From assembly GCF_027595985.1 (NCBI RefSeq), contig NC_073313.1, positions 99,249,552 through 99,313,551 of the forward strand: a DNA stretch of 64,000 nt, given 5' to 3'. The notes below the pieces were generated by a model. It saw only the letters and a list, made by a program, of their open reading frames with translations. It searched no databases and was not told the origin of the DNA. The DNA comes from Sorex araneus. Taxonomy: Eukaryota; Chordata; Mammalia; Eulipotyphla; Soricidae. Made by a program: the position numbers and the translations under genes. Below, in pieces: positions 23,480 through 34,286 of this stretch; position 1 is the stretch's first letter, and every line of letters starts with the position of its first letter.

Positions 23480-23715
23480 GGCTCATGGGCCTGGCCCACC
23501 AGGGTGCTGTGTGATTACTGAGGAGAGAGACAGGAGTTAGCCCTGAGCATCTCTGGCTATGGTTCCAAAACAAAAAGAACTGCATGGCACAGGGAACCAA
23601 GCTTCAGGGAAGACACGAGCCAGGAAAGGGGATTGTTTGGCGGGTGGAAAACATGTGATCCAAACCAGCAAGGCTTTCTGGGTCACCAACATTCACTGAC
23701 GGATTTGAAGCACCC
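23480..23715 (+). repeat. Direct repeat, copy 1 (with SINE remnant)
   Basis: The last part of a plus-strand SINE, followed by a 130-bp stretch ('catgtgatccaaaccagcaagg' as a marker, in pieces) that recurs at 24290-24420 after another SINE. Confidence 0.6.
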
Positions 23716-24119
23716 AAATATTTACAACCAATTTATATAAATAAAAGAAGAAAACAGTACATTGTTGTGCAGGCTCCATTAAATCTTGGATTTTTCTTTT
23801 TTAGCTTGGATTCATAGGTCCAACTGCTGTTAAATTCATGTTGAATTTCAACCCACAGTTTTCCATATCCTTAGAAAGGACAGAGATTGTTTTTCAATAT
23901 TTGTCATTTTGAAATGTGCATCACACACCCTAAATGTCATCAGTGGTTTATACCATATCACCCTTGATGTAAGGTAAAATTCAACTTGGAATTCACATTC
24001 CTATTATGTCTACTAATGTAAGGAGAGCACAACTAGAAGTTTGTCCATGCCCTGAAGTAGGAATCAAGCTGCTCTCCTAGTGAACTGGAGTCAAGAGCCT
24101 CAAGGGGCTGCTGAGCAGA

Positions 24120-24275
24120 AGCCAAGCAATCGTACAGAGGGTAGGACATTTGCCTTGCTCACAGCAGACCAGGGTTCTATTCCCAGCACCCTATATATTC
24201 CCCCAATCCCATTAGGTCCTGAGCACAGAGTCAGGAGTAAGCCCTGAGCACCACCGGATGTGGTCTGAAATTAAA
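24120..24275 (+). mobile_element. tRNA-headed SINE, old
   Basis: 'gccaagcaatcgtacagagggtagg', 'cagggttctattcccagcaccc', 'gcaccaccggatgtggtctg'. Confidence 0.78.
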
Positions 24276-24284
24276 CAGAAAAGT

Positions 24285-24422
24285 AGCGCTCAAAGGAACG
24301 AAGCCTCAGTGGAGACAAGACACAGAAGGGGTTGTTGGGGGAGTTGTGAGGATGTGATCCAAACTAGCAAGGCTTTTCCAGGCATGGGTATTCATGTATG
24401 GCTGTGAAGTGGGGGCTAAGGT
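24285..24422 (+). repeat. Direct repeat, copy 2
   Basis: Diverged counterpart of 23580-23715: both contain 'atgtgatccaaac', 'agcaaggctt' and end near 'ctgtgaag' / 'tttgaag'. Spacing about 710 bp. Confidence 0.6.
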
Positions 24423-24716
24423 TCTATTTGAGAATCTGACAGGTGAGACTTCCAATTTTTTGTTTGCGATTCCCAGATATGCATGTAACTCTAAGAAGAT
24501 GAGGGGGAAGGACATGATCGAAATTCAGGTGGGGGAGAGGTGCACACAGACAAGGCAGATGCTCTACAACTGAGGCCTATTTCTGCCTCCAGAATATTCT
24601 TCCCCATCTAACAGGTATATTCTTTCGTATACATTCATTAAGGAAAGTATATCCTCTATAGCTTCAGGCCCCATGCCTAAATCCGCTTTCCATTATTATT
24701 ATCAGAATTACCATTT

Positions 24717-24892
24717 TTGCTTTTAGGACCACACCTTGTGGTGCTCAGGGTTCACTCCTAGCTCTGTGCTCAGGGATCACGCCTGACAGAGCTAGCTCAG
24801 GGAAAAGGGTCTCCATGTGCTGCCAGGGATGTAGTCAGGGTCTGTCACCTGTAAGGCAACCATCTTCATCTCTGTACTCACACTTCCCACTT
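24717..24892 (-). mobile_element. tRNA-headed SINE, old
   Basis: 'taggaccacaccttgtggtgctcagg', 'gctgccagggatgtagtcagg'. Contains a small internal insertion (gagctagctcagg). Confidence 0.7.
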
Positions 24893-25044
24893 CCTTTTTG
24901 GAAAGCTTCTCCCATCCCAAGCTGTGGTGGCCACTAAATGTGATAATTGGCCATCGCTGTGCTGCTGACACTTAAGTGTTCAGTTATTATAAAACTGGGT
25001 TGCATTCCAGCAGAATCATAAAATGCTTCATTTACCTTTCTACC

Positions 25045-25305
25045 ATGGACTGGAGCAATAGCACAGCAGGTAGGGCATTTGCTTTGCACACAGCCGACCT
25101 GGATACGATTTTTCTGTCCCTCTCGGAGAGCCTGGGAAGCTACCGAGAGTATCCCGCCCACACAGCAGAGCCTGGCAAGCTACCCTGGCGTATTCAATAT
25201 GCCAAAAACAGTAACAAGCCTCACAATGGAGACGTTACTGGTGCCCGCTAGAGCAAATCGATGAGCAACAGGATGACAGTGACAGTGCTACAGTGCTACC
25301 AGGAA
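25045..25305 (+). mobile_element. Long-body SINE, complete
   Basis: Best single example of the second SINE family: A-box region 'tagcacagcaggtagggc', degenerate B box, 'ctctcggagagcctgggaagc', 'caatatgccaaaaacagtaac', 'cgatgagcaacaggatgacag', ending in a short tandem 'acagtgct' repeat at 25277-25303. Confidence 0.9.
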
Positions 25306-25800
25306 AACAACAAAACTTTCCATTTAAACTCTCCGCATCCCTAACTCTAGCCCCAACTTGAGCCATAACACTAACTCAGAGTAAGGCAAAAAATCAGCAA
25401 ATTAAAATTTTTAATGTTGTCTGTACACTTACCACTTATTTTTCTGAAATTAAACCAAAAAAGGAAGCACCTCAAATTGCCAAGAACCTAACTGCAAATC
25501 TTGCCCTAGGCTATTCCCATCTTTCAAAGAAAATGGACCCTAGAATAGGCACGATGCTACCAATTGGTCCAACAATAACAATAGAAACATGCTTGAATTC
25601 TTTTTAACTCAGAAAACAAGAAGACTTTCCACCTAAACCTTCCGTATTCCTAACACTAATTCTAACCCCAATTCTAACCCTAACCCTAACTCTAAGTAGG
25701 CCTCATATCTAGTGTGACCAAAATTAGCAAATTTCCAAAGTTTTAACAATCTCTTTACACTTAACGTTCATTTTTCTAAAATAACACGGAAAAATATAAC
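25306..25800. repeat. Two direct repeats with CCTAA-rich cores
   Basis: 25310-25470 and 25605-25800 align along their length: 'actttcca', then a run of TAACCC/TAACTC words, then 'cagcaaatt', 'tacacttac/aac', 'atttttctgaaat/aaat'. The core of copy 2 has 'aaccctaaccctaactc' (25675-25694), telomere-like but short. Not a telomere: the units are degenerate and internal. Confidence 0.7.
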
Positions 25801-25804
25801 ACTT

Positions 25805-26000
25805 ATGGAGACAAAACTCTCTTGAAAACCTTTACCCTACATTTGAGGGAAAGGGAAGTAATCCAACTCAGCCTCCCTCCCCTGACCCAAGGCCCAGAGA
25901 CTGTCTGATGCTGCTCAGAAAGTTTTCTTGAGGCTTCAGTGCAGCTCTCAGAGACAAAATTCTCCTAGACACCTTTCCCAGGTATCTCTTGGAGGGAATC
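25805..26000. repeat. Internal near-duplicate near the CCTAA repeats
   Basis: 'gacaaaactctcttgaaaacc' at 25812 and 'gacaaaattctcctagacacc' at 25953, each followed by 'ttt(a/c)cc' and 'gagggaa'. Looks like part of the same local duplication activity. Confidence 0.45.
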
Positions 26001-26089
26001 AATAAATTTTAAGAGAGCTTCATGGGAAAAAATCTGTCTGAAGTTTTTAAGCGAGTTTTTAATTTTTCAGAGAGAATCTGTACAAAAGG

Positions 26090-26385
26090 TAGTAATGGAA
26101 TCCCAGACTGCACTAGCATACCTTAGAGGCAATATCATGAAAACAAAGAGCAAATCAGTATACTAGTCAGGACATTAAAGAAATACAAAAAGAAAGAAGA
26201 GGAAATAGTAAAGAAAACCAGAAAAATTAAAACTAGAAAATAACTTAAACAGATAAACAGAAAAAAAGAGAAACAAGGGAAATTATTGACAATCCCGAGA
26301 GGAACAATTTCAGAATCATAGGAATTCTAGAAGTAGAATAAAGAGGGAGAGAAGAAAGATGAGTTGAAGAATTGTTGGGGGAAAA
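26090..26385 (+). pseudogene. Old L1 ORF1 fragment
   Basis: Plus-strand translation includes 'RNNFRIIGILEVE', the L1 ORF1p RRM signature (compare 'NNIRIIGVPEG' in the copy at 46.4 kb). Broken by stops; no coiled coil found. Confidence 0.6.
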
Positions 26386-26499
26386 AAGAAATAGTTGTTA
26401 CCAGAACAAAAGAAAATTAATTGACAATTAATTGGAATTAATTAACTTCAAAATGCTAGTATTGCTGGTGCATCCTGATGGTAATTTTTTTTTGACCAA

Positions 26500-26692
26500 A
26501 AGGTAGAGTTACACTACATCCATGAACTAGTACAGGAACAGCTGATTGCCAGTCACAATGAGCCATATTACAGTCCCTAGAATTCTATGTTTGTGGTACC
26601 TAAAAATGAGGGAAGTGGGAAGTGGGGACTTCATGATCTCCAAGCTGTTAATGCAGTATTCAGGGTACACTCTCTTTTTATCCCAGGATCTC
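26500..26692 (+). pseudogene. Endogenous betaretrovirus-like pol fragment
   Basis: Plus-strand translation shows the start of a retroviral reverse transcriptase: 'EQLIASHNEPYYSP', a stop where a Trp is expected, then 'FVVPKNEGSGKW' and 'LHDLQAVNAV'. This order (E-P-S-P-W-N, F-V-x-K, SGKW, HDLRAVN) is typical of ERV-K/betaretroviral RT. Only about 60 codons remain, with one stop and a frameshift, and the upstream and downstream parts were not found. A later L1 insertion begins at its right edge. Confidence 0.65.
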
Positions 26693-27345
26693 TATTTTTT
26701 TTAAAAAATATTGAATCACCATGAGATAGTTACAAGCTTTCATGTTTCGGTTACAATCACACAATGATCAAACACCCATCCCTCCACCAGTGCACATTCC
26801 CCGCCACCAATATCCCCAGTTTACTCCCCCTTTCCTACCCTCCCCCTTCCTCTATGGCAGACAATATTTCCCATACTCTCTCTACTTTTGGACATCATGG
26901 GTTGCAACACATACACTGAGAGGTCATCATGTTTGGATCATTATCTACTTTCAGCATGCATCTCCCATCCCGAGTGTTTCCTCCAGCCATCATTTTCTTA
27001 GTGATCCCTTCTCTATTCCATCTGCCTTCTCCCCTCTGCTCACGAAGCAGGTTTACAGCTATGGGGCAATCCTCCTGCCTCTTGACACCCTTTACCATCC
27101 TTGGGTGTCAACCACATGTGATGTTATTCTATATGCAAAAAATGAGTGCAGTCCTATGTCTGTCTCTCTCTTTCTGATTCATTTCACTTAGCATGATATT
27201 CTCCATGTCTATCCATTTGTAAGTAAATTTCATGACTTCATCTCTCCTAACAGCTGCAAAGTATTCCATTGTGTAGATGTACCGAAGTTTCTTTAACCAG
27301 TCATCTGTTCTCGGGCACTCGGGTTTTTTCCAGATTCACCACAGA
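26693..27345 (-). mobile_element. L1 3' end, type I 3' UTR
   Basis: Minus strand, from a poly-T/A tail (26695-26710) through the 3' UTR into the last codons of ORF2 ('tcgggcactcgggttttttcc'). Faces the plus-strand L1 tail at 27440-27660. Confidence 0.9.
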
Positions 27346-27439
27346 AAACTTTTTTACATTGCTTGCTATCAATAATTTGCTAACAGAAAAATACAAAAAT
27401 TACCTTAGAAGAAAGATATTGAAAATTCTTGTATCTCGT

Positions 27440-27665
27440 TGTTGCAAGCCATAATGCCAAAAAGTAGAGAGAGAGTATGGGGAATTTTGTCTGCCATAGA
27501 GGCAGTGGAGGGTGGGAAAGGGGTGGTATACTGGGAATATTGGTGGTGGGGAATGTGCACCGGTGGAGGGATGGGTGTTTGATCATTGTGAGATTGTAAC
27601 CCAAACATGAAAGCTTGTAACTATCTCACAGTGATTCAATAACATTTAAAAAATTTTAAAAAAGT
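27440..27665 (+). mobile_element. L1 3' tail
   Basis: Terminal 220 bp of a type I L1 on the plus strand, ending 'gtgattcaataacatttaaaaaa'. With the preceding element it forms an inverted repeat (arms about 200 bp, loop about 540 bp). Confidence 0.88.
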
Positions 27666-28320
27666 CTAAAAAAAAGTAAAGAAAATTGTTGTATCTCACC
27701 ACAGTCATTAATCCTTTTCTGAGAAGATTTTTTCCAAGACGCAGAAGATTTCTCCATACACCTGTGTATGGTTGAGATATGCAGGACACCCCAGAGCATC
27801 ATCCCAATGTCCACCCAAACACAACCCCAGAAGGTGCTTTCTTCTACACTGCAAAATTGCCACCATGTCCCTGGTTGGACTCAACTGTCTCAGTACAAAT
27901 CTCACCGAGAAATTAACCTGCTGAAAATTCAGGTATGCAGGTTTTGTGACTGAAATCTCCAGGTTTTCTCAGAGAAAAGATGGGTTATCTCCTCCCACTT
28001 TCCTGTACTTCTGAAATCCTAGGCAGTTACATCTAACCCCAAAGTCACCACCCAGTTAAACATTTAACTCTAGCTCTACCACCCCCTTAGAAATTCTAAC
28101 TTCCTGGAGTGTCATCTCAAATTCTACAACACTGGTAAACCAGTCCTACCACACCAGAGAAGAAGGGATGTAACATAGAAAGCAACCAATCTCAATTAAA
28201 AAACAAACACACACACAAAATAAAATAAAAAACAAACAAACACAGAAACTTAGCTTGTAAAAACATTTTAGTAATGTCATATACAAGGACTTAATGTCTA
28301 CATGGTGGGATACAACAATT
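27666..28320. other. Unidentified sequence
   Basis: About 650 bp not recognised. An A-rich stretch (28195-28245: AC/AAAAC words) may be an old poly(A) end. Open frames of 61-65 codons here show no domain. Confidence 0.45.
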
Positions 28321-28335
28321 TACACTAATATTCTT

Positions 28336-28523
28336 TTTTTTTTTGCTTTTTGGGTCACACCCAGCGATGCACAGGGGTTACTCCTGGCTCTGCACTCAGG
28401 AAAAGACTCAGGAGTTACTCCTAGCGGTGCTCGGGAACCATGTGGTATGCTAGGAATCGAACCTGGGTGGGCCATGTGCAAGGCAACCAACCGCCTTACC
28501 CTCTGTGCTATCACTCTAGCCTC
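28336..28523 (-). mobile_element. SINE with 12-bp internal duplication and TSD
   Basis: Minus strand; the body contains 'cactcaggaa' plus a second 'gactcaggag', so about 12 bp were duplicated. Imperfect TSD tacactaatattctt (28321-28335) and tacaataatattttt (28524-28538). Confidence 0.88.
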
Positions 28524-28604
28524 TACAATAATATTTTTCTAAGGAACCATTTTTAAAATCATTTTGTTAGCAAATTATTGATAACAAGCAATATAAAAAT
28601 ATTG

Positions 28605-28785
28605 AGGTCCAGCTATGGGGACAGGCTTAAGGGGTGGTTGGGACAATTGGAAGCAATGGTAGAGAGAAAGTGTAATGATTGCAGGATTGGTGTTGGGATA
28701 TTGAATGCCTGTAACAAATCATCATGAACAACTTTGCAAACCACAATGTCTATATAAAGTGTAAAGGGAAAATTTACACATGTAG
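28605..28785 (+). mobile_element. Old L1-type 3' tail
   Basis: Matches the older tail pattern: 'ttggtgttgggatattgaatgcc', 'atcatgaacaactttgcaaa'. Similar tails lie at 29120, 32738, 34480, 55480 and 58190. Confidence 0.6.
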
Positions 28786-29109
28786 GTCTTACTTATTTCA
28801 TGTAAACTACAAATATATGTTAATACATAGTTTTTTAAAAGTGTTATTAATAACAGGTGAGACATTATTATTACCATAATGAGATCCAAGTATAAAATAA
28901 AATTTAATGTAACATACTTTCGATTCCAGAGTTGAAAAGTATGTATGTAAAGGAGAATAACATTTTATTGCATTGCATTAAATGGCTTTAATTTTCTCAT
29001 TTATATAGGTAAAAATAATATAGCAATAATAATTGGCTTTTACTGACTTATTTTCTGATCATTATATTTTCAACTTCTCAAAGTTTTGTTGGAATAAGCA
29101 ATATGAAGT

Positions 29110-29285
29110 ACGTTTGTTATATGCCTAAGGGGACAGGTTGAGATTGGGAGGGAAAGTGATAATATTGGTGAAGGGAAAGCCACACTTGTGGTGTTGGAAC
29201 ACTAAATGCTTGAAACAACTATATAATGAACAACTTTGTAAAGCACAGTGTTTTTAATTAAAGTTAATTTTAAACAATAAATAAA
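29110..29285 (+). mobile_element. Old L1-type 3' tail
   Basis: 'gtggtgttggaacactaaatgc', 'atgaacaactttgtaaagcac', ending in an AAATAAATAAA run. Confidence 0.62.
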
Positions 29286-29289
29286 TAAA

Positions 29290-30545
29290 AGGACAGAAAA
29301 AAGTCCAAATCAGAAACCTATACATGCATCTGAAAAATCTGGTGAAGACTTTTTCTGCTGCTGCACGAGCATGATCCCGGAGGCCAACTGAACTACTTTG
29401 GACATCAACAGCTTGCAGAAATACCTGTAGACTGTGAACTGAGCCACTGCCCCATGCAGTGCCAGCGGGGTAGAGTTTCTCTTTCTCAACCATTCCTTTC
29501 CAGGCACAGCATGGCGATCACCACTTTTTGAGCACAAAATGGAGGTACCAGCCGGCTGCTGCAGGACACACAGGAGATCCCAGGAAGAAGGGAGTACCGG
29601 CCCCGCCCTCTGCCGGGATTTAAGTGCAGCAGCCATATGTGTGTGGCCTTTCCGCTGCTGCATGAGCACGATCCCGGAGGCCAACTGAACCACTTTGGAC
29701 ACCAGCAGCTCACAGAAATGCCTCTAGACTGTGAACTGAGCCACTGCCCCATGCGGCACCAGCAGGGTAGGGTTTCTCTCTCCAGGCTTTTCCATCTTAT
29801 GAGCACCACAAAAGGGAAGTAAAAGCTTGCAGTGATGCAATTTCTGGCAGAATTTCCCCTGGACTTTATACAGAAGTCAGCGGCTGCACAACCTAATATC
29901 TCTTAATTGTCAACAATGTGAAACGGTTTCTTTTTAGCAGGCCTGACTTTGGGGGGAAACTCCAAACAATAATAGTGAGTTTTTTGTTGAAATATTGAAG
30001 GTAATCAAAGTAGCAGCCATGTCTCTAGACTGTGAACTAAGTCATAGCTCCACGCCGGCCGAGGAGAGGAAATATCCTTCTTTCTCGTTTTTTTCCCCTT
30101 TTCGGGGGAGAAGCAGTGTGGCGTCCGCCATATTATGAAGACTATTAAGCAGGCACGAACTTGGTGGTGCGGGAAGGAGGAAAAAAAAAGAGTTATGTAC
30201 TTGGAACAGCGGGGCTTCATATCTCTCCATTCTCAGCAATGGAAAACTAATTATCAAATACTTCCTTGGCAGTAGGGCTGTCTTTTTTTGGGGGAAACTC
30301 CAACAACAATAGTGAGTTTTGTGTTGAAATATGGAATGTAATCAAGGTAAAGAGAAAATGAAGTGAAATTTGTCAGTTACGCAGGCGGGGGTGGGGGGTG
30401 GGGCCTGTGAGTTATACACTGGGGTTTTTGGTGGTGGAATATGGGCACTGGTGAAGGGATGGGTGTTTGAGTATTGTATAACTGAGACATAAGCCTGAGA
30501 ACTTTGTAACTTTGCACATGGTGATTCAATAAAATAAATAACTTA
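29290..30545 (+). mobile_element. Composite GC-rich retroposon with repeated modules and an L1 tail
   Basis: A plus-strand element with no ORF but a modular layout. Module X (marker 'tagactgtgaactgagccac') occurs at about 29356-29480, 29650-29790 and, shortened, 30015-30060. Module Y (marker 'aactccaaacaataatagtgag') occurs at about 29895-30010 and 30220-30350. Between them is a GC-rich stretch with a YY1-like 'gccatatt' (30127). It ends in the L1 terminal stretch (30415-30530) and A-rich tail. Module Y with the same tail is the 3' UTR of the 41.6-kb L1, and 'agcttgcagtgatgcaatttctggc' (in two pieces, 29824-29850) starts both. It is either an expanded L1 3' UTR or a non-autonomous element that borrows one. 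Confidence 0.75.
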
Positions 30546-30829
30546 ATAAAAAAGATTAAAAAAGGAATACAAATGGTTAATAAATACATTTAAATTTAAA
30601 ATTATATTCAAGAAAACTGTGATGGCATTATATAGTGAATTGGAAAATTTTAGCACTACCTATAATTCACAGTGTAAATTAGTGTGATTAGAAACTGATT
30701 ATTCCTGAGAACAGTATCATTTTGGGAGAGTTTATGTTAATTTATACTTTCTTACAAGAATTAATTTTTTTAACTTTTATGTATCATTAGTCATTTATTT
30801 TTTCCCTATGCATCTTTGTACCTTTTTAA

Positions 30830-31060
30830 AATTTTTAAAAAAAATTTTATTCTTTTATAGAATCACCATGTGGAAAGTTACAAAGCTTTCAGGTTTAAGT
30901 CTCAGTTATACAATGCTCAAACACCCATCCCTTCACCAGTGCACATATTCCACCACCAAGAATTACAGTATACCTCTCCCCTCCCCCCAACCTCCCCAGC
31001 CCCCCACCCTGCATGTGTGACTGGTAAATTTCACTTTACTTTCACTTTACTTTGATTACA
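30830..31060 (-). mobile_element. L1 3' end with type II 3' UTR, short
   Basis: Minus strand; shared terminal stretch 30855-30970, C-rich part, then 'actttactttcactttactttgattac' in two pieces, truncated at about 31060 at the edge of module Y. Confidence 0.85.
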
Positions 31061-31235
31061 AAGAATTAATTTTTAAAGTAAATCAGAATACTTAAAACAG
31101 TATAAATAAATATGTATTTGTATTAAAGTATAAAATTTTAAAAAATCTGGAGAAGGAATAGCAAATGAGCCCCAAAAGTAGTAGAAGCAGGGAAATAATA
31201 CGAACTAGAGCAAAAATAAACAACTTAAAAACCAA

Positions 31236-31335
31236 GAAACCCCTGGGCACCGCCAGGAGTAACTCTTGAGTGCAGAGCCAAGAGTAACTCTGTGCATTGC
31301 CAGGTGTGACCCAAAAAAAAGAAAAAACAAACAAA
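31236..31335 (+). mobile_element. SINE 3' half
   Basis: 'caccgccaggagtaactcttgagtgcagagcc' in two pieces and 'gccaggtgtgacccaaaaaa' plus an (AAAC)n tail. Head missing. Confidence 0.85.
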
Positions 31336-31522
31336 CAAACAAAAGAACCAAGAAACAATTCAAAGAACCAATGAAACCAGGAGTTGATTCTTCAAAAGAA
31401 TCAACAAGAATGATAAACCTTTACATTGAGAAAAAAAGAGAAAATGTTTCAGTAAATCAAATCGAAGATGAAAGGAGAGACATTAAAATGGATCTTACAA
31501 AAAAACCCTTTATGCTCTTAAG

Positions 31523-32418
31523 TTGAAGAACCTAGGAGAAATGGGTAGATTCTTAGAGTCATGTAATCTCCCAATGATTAATAAGGAGGAAGCAGAAAGT
31601 CTAAATAGGCCAATCAAAAGTAAGGAAATTGAAACTGAAATAAAAAATCTCCCCAAGGACAAAATTCCCAGTCAAGATGTGCTCACTGGTAAGTTCTTTC
31701 AAGCTTTCAGAGAGGGTTCACTGCCTTTACTCCTTAAGTTCTTCGAAAATATCAAAGACAGAATATTTTTTCTTAACACCTTCTAAAAAGCTAATATTTA
31801 CACTAATACCCAAAGCAAACAGAAACAGTTACAGAAAAAAAATTCAGACCAATCACCCTGATTAACATCAATGTATAAATCCTTACAAAATCTTTTCTAA
31901 CAAATCCAACAACATATCAAAAATTATACACTCCAATCAAGTGTTATTAATCTAAGAGTGTATGGATAGTTCAACATACACAAATCAATTAATATAATAT
32001 ACCACGTTAGTAAGAAGAAAGATAAAAGGCATATGATCATACTAATTAATGCAGAGAAAGCTTTTTACAAGATCAAACATCTATTCATGATAAAACCCGT
32101 TAACAAATAGGGATGGAAGGAACCTTCCTCAAGGTAGTAATAGCTATTTATAACAAGCCTATAGTCAGTATCATTATTAATGGTGAAAAACTTAAAGAAT
32201 GCCATCTAAGAAAATATACAGGGCAAGGGTGTCCACTGTCTCTACTTTTATTAAATATAGTATTAAAAATCCTGGCTATAGAAATCAGGCAAGAAAGAAA
32301 ACAAATCAAAAAGATCCAAAATTATGTACATCACAGTGATTCGCTAATAAAAAAATTTAAAAAAGGATCCAAAATTAGAAAAGAACTCAAATTATTATCA
32401 TATGACATGATGATATAA
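31523..32418 (+). pseudogene. Old L1 ORF2 reverse-transcriptase remnant
   Basis: Open pieces 31523-31786 ('LGEMGRFLESCNLP', 'IETEIKNLPKDKIPSQD') and 32113-32418 ('GEKLKECHLRKYTGQGCPLS', motif B). Motif C appears as 'SYDMMI' near 32400: the usual Y/F-A-D-D reads Y-D-M-M after a shift. Dead. Confidence 0.78.
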
Positions 32419-32454
32419 ACAGAAGATTCTAAAAGTCTTCTATTTATATTATAG

Positions 32455-32722
32455 AAGCTTCTAGAAACAATAAACCAAAACAACTGGGTAGCTAGCTACA
32501 AATTCCATACAGAAAAATCAGTCACATTCTTATATACAAGGAATGAATCAGAAGAGAAAGCTTCTAGCAAAGCTTCTAGAAAGCACCAAAAAAGTTTCTA
32601 GAAAGCACCAAAAAAAGCTTCTAGGAAATAATAAACCAAAACAGCTAAGTAGCTGGCTACAAATTCAATATAGAAAATCAGTCACATTCTTATATACGAG
32701 GAATGAATCAGAAGAGAAAGCT
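32455..32722 (+). repeat. Local tandem duplication inside L1
   Basis: A roughly 165-bp unit occurs twice: 'caaaaca(a/g)ct', 'ctacaaattc', 'atcagtcacattcttatata' and 'gaggaatgaatcagaagagaaagc' (in two pieces) are in both copies, separated by three 'gcttctag/gtttctag' words. Confidence 0.8.
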
Positions 32723-32737
32723 ATCAAAGAATCTATT

Positions 32738-32880
32738 CCCTGGTGGTGGGAAATGTACACCAGTGAAGGGATTGGTGTTGGAATATTATATGACTGAAAC
32801 CCAATTATAAATAATTTTGTAAGTGTGAATCTCACTGTGATTCAATAAAGATAAAATAAAATAATGTAAGTAAATAAATA
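32738..32880 (+). mobile_element. L1 3' tail inserted in older L1
   Basis: 'gaagggattggtgttggaatattatatgac' (two pieces) and 'gtgattcaataaag' with an A-rich end. Only the final 140 bp of L1. Confidence 0.75.
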
Positions 32881-33310
32881 AAATATTATCTAAAATGTCA
32901 AGTAACTAGGAATCAACTTAACTAAGAATATGGGATATATATATACTATGGTAACTTTAAATAACTTAAACAAGAGAAGATCTTAGGAAATGGAAAAATA
33001 TTCAACGTTCATGGATTGGAAGAATCAATATTGTTAAAATGATTATCCTACCAAGCTAACAACAGATTCAGTGCAATCCCCATCCAAATTCAGACGACAT
33101 TCTCCAAGGACCTAGAAAAGTCAATAATTAAGTTCTTATGGAATCAGAAGAGACCATGAATAGCCAAATCCATGCTGAAAAATTTGAAATTGGGATGTAT
33201 TTCATGGCCTAATTTGGAACTTTATTATAACTATAGTAATCAAAACTGTGCGGTACTGGAATAAATGTAGCATCTCTGATCAATGAGTTAGAATCAAATA
33301 TCCAAGGACA

Positions 33311-33425
33311 AAACACCATCACTGTATCACTGTCATCCCGTTGCTCATCGATTTGCTCAAGGGGCACCAGTATCGTCTCCAAGTGAGACTTGTTGTTACA
33401 GTTTTTGGCATATTGAATAGGCCAT
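33311..33425 (-). mobile_element. Long-body SINE, 3' half
   Basis: 'atcactgtcatcccgttgctc' and 'acagtttttggcatattgaat' are the reverse complement of the long-body family's 3' half. The head is missing. Confidence 0.85.
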
Positions 33426-33536
33426 ATATATGGAAATTTGATAAAACAACTGAGAACATGAAATGGATTAAAATTAGCCTTTTCAATAAACAGTTCTGGA
33501 AAAACAGGATAACTACCTATAAGAAATTAAAGCTGG

Positions 33537-33713
33537 GGACTGGAGTAATAGTACATCGGGTAGGGCGTTTGCCTTGCACGCGGCTGACCCGGGTTTGATT
33601 CTCAGCATCCCATATGGTCCTCTGAGCATTGCCAGGGGTGATTCCTGAGTGCAGAGCCAGGACTAACCCCTGTGCATTGCCAGGTGTGACCCAAAAAGCA
33701 AAAAAGAAAAGAA
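33537..33713 (+). mobile_element. Young SINE with TSD
   Basis: Near consensus (A box, 'gggtttgattctc', 'catcccatatggtcc', 'gtgacccaaaaagc'). TSD aagaaattaaagctgg at 33521-33536 and 33714-33729, exact. TSD is L1 ORF2 sequence. Confidence 0.95.
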
Positions 33714-34286
33714 AAGAAATTAAAGCTGGATCCATATCACACTTTACACAAAAACCAATTAAAAGCAGATCAGGACCTTCAGATCCAACTGGAAACTCTA
33801 AAGTACAACTGAGGAAAATATAGGCAGAACACACCAAGATTTGAACTTCAAAGGCATCTTCAATGATATAATACCACTAGAAAATAAAACAAAATAAAAA
33901 ATAAACAAATGAGACTTCATAAAATTAAAGAGCTTTTGCGGCAAAAGAAACATGGACTAAAACTAAAAGACAGCCAACTGAATGGGAAAAATATTTGCAT
34001 TCAATACATCAGATAAAGGATTGATATCCAGGACATATAAATTACTCAGAAAAATCAGTATAAAAATTCAAACATCCTATAGAAATGGTGAGAGGAAATG
34101 AACAGACACACCTTAGAAGACAGGCAAGTAGCCAATAGACACATGGAAAAAATGCTCAGCATCACTTATTATCAGAGAAATCCAAACCAGGATGACAGTG
34201 GGTACCATCTCACACCAGTGAACGAGATACATATAAAAAATAGGAATAATATGTGTTGGCAGGGATGTGGTGAAAAAGGAACTCTC

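Noticed and set aside
25660..25700. Interstitial telomere array
   Set aside because: Only two or three perfect CCCTAA units in a degenerate, duplicated stretch.
29310..29809. 130- and 107-codon minus-strand frames in the composite retroposon
   Set aside because: They are antisense to the repeated module X and differ between copies; GC-rich DNA opens such frames by chance.
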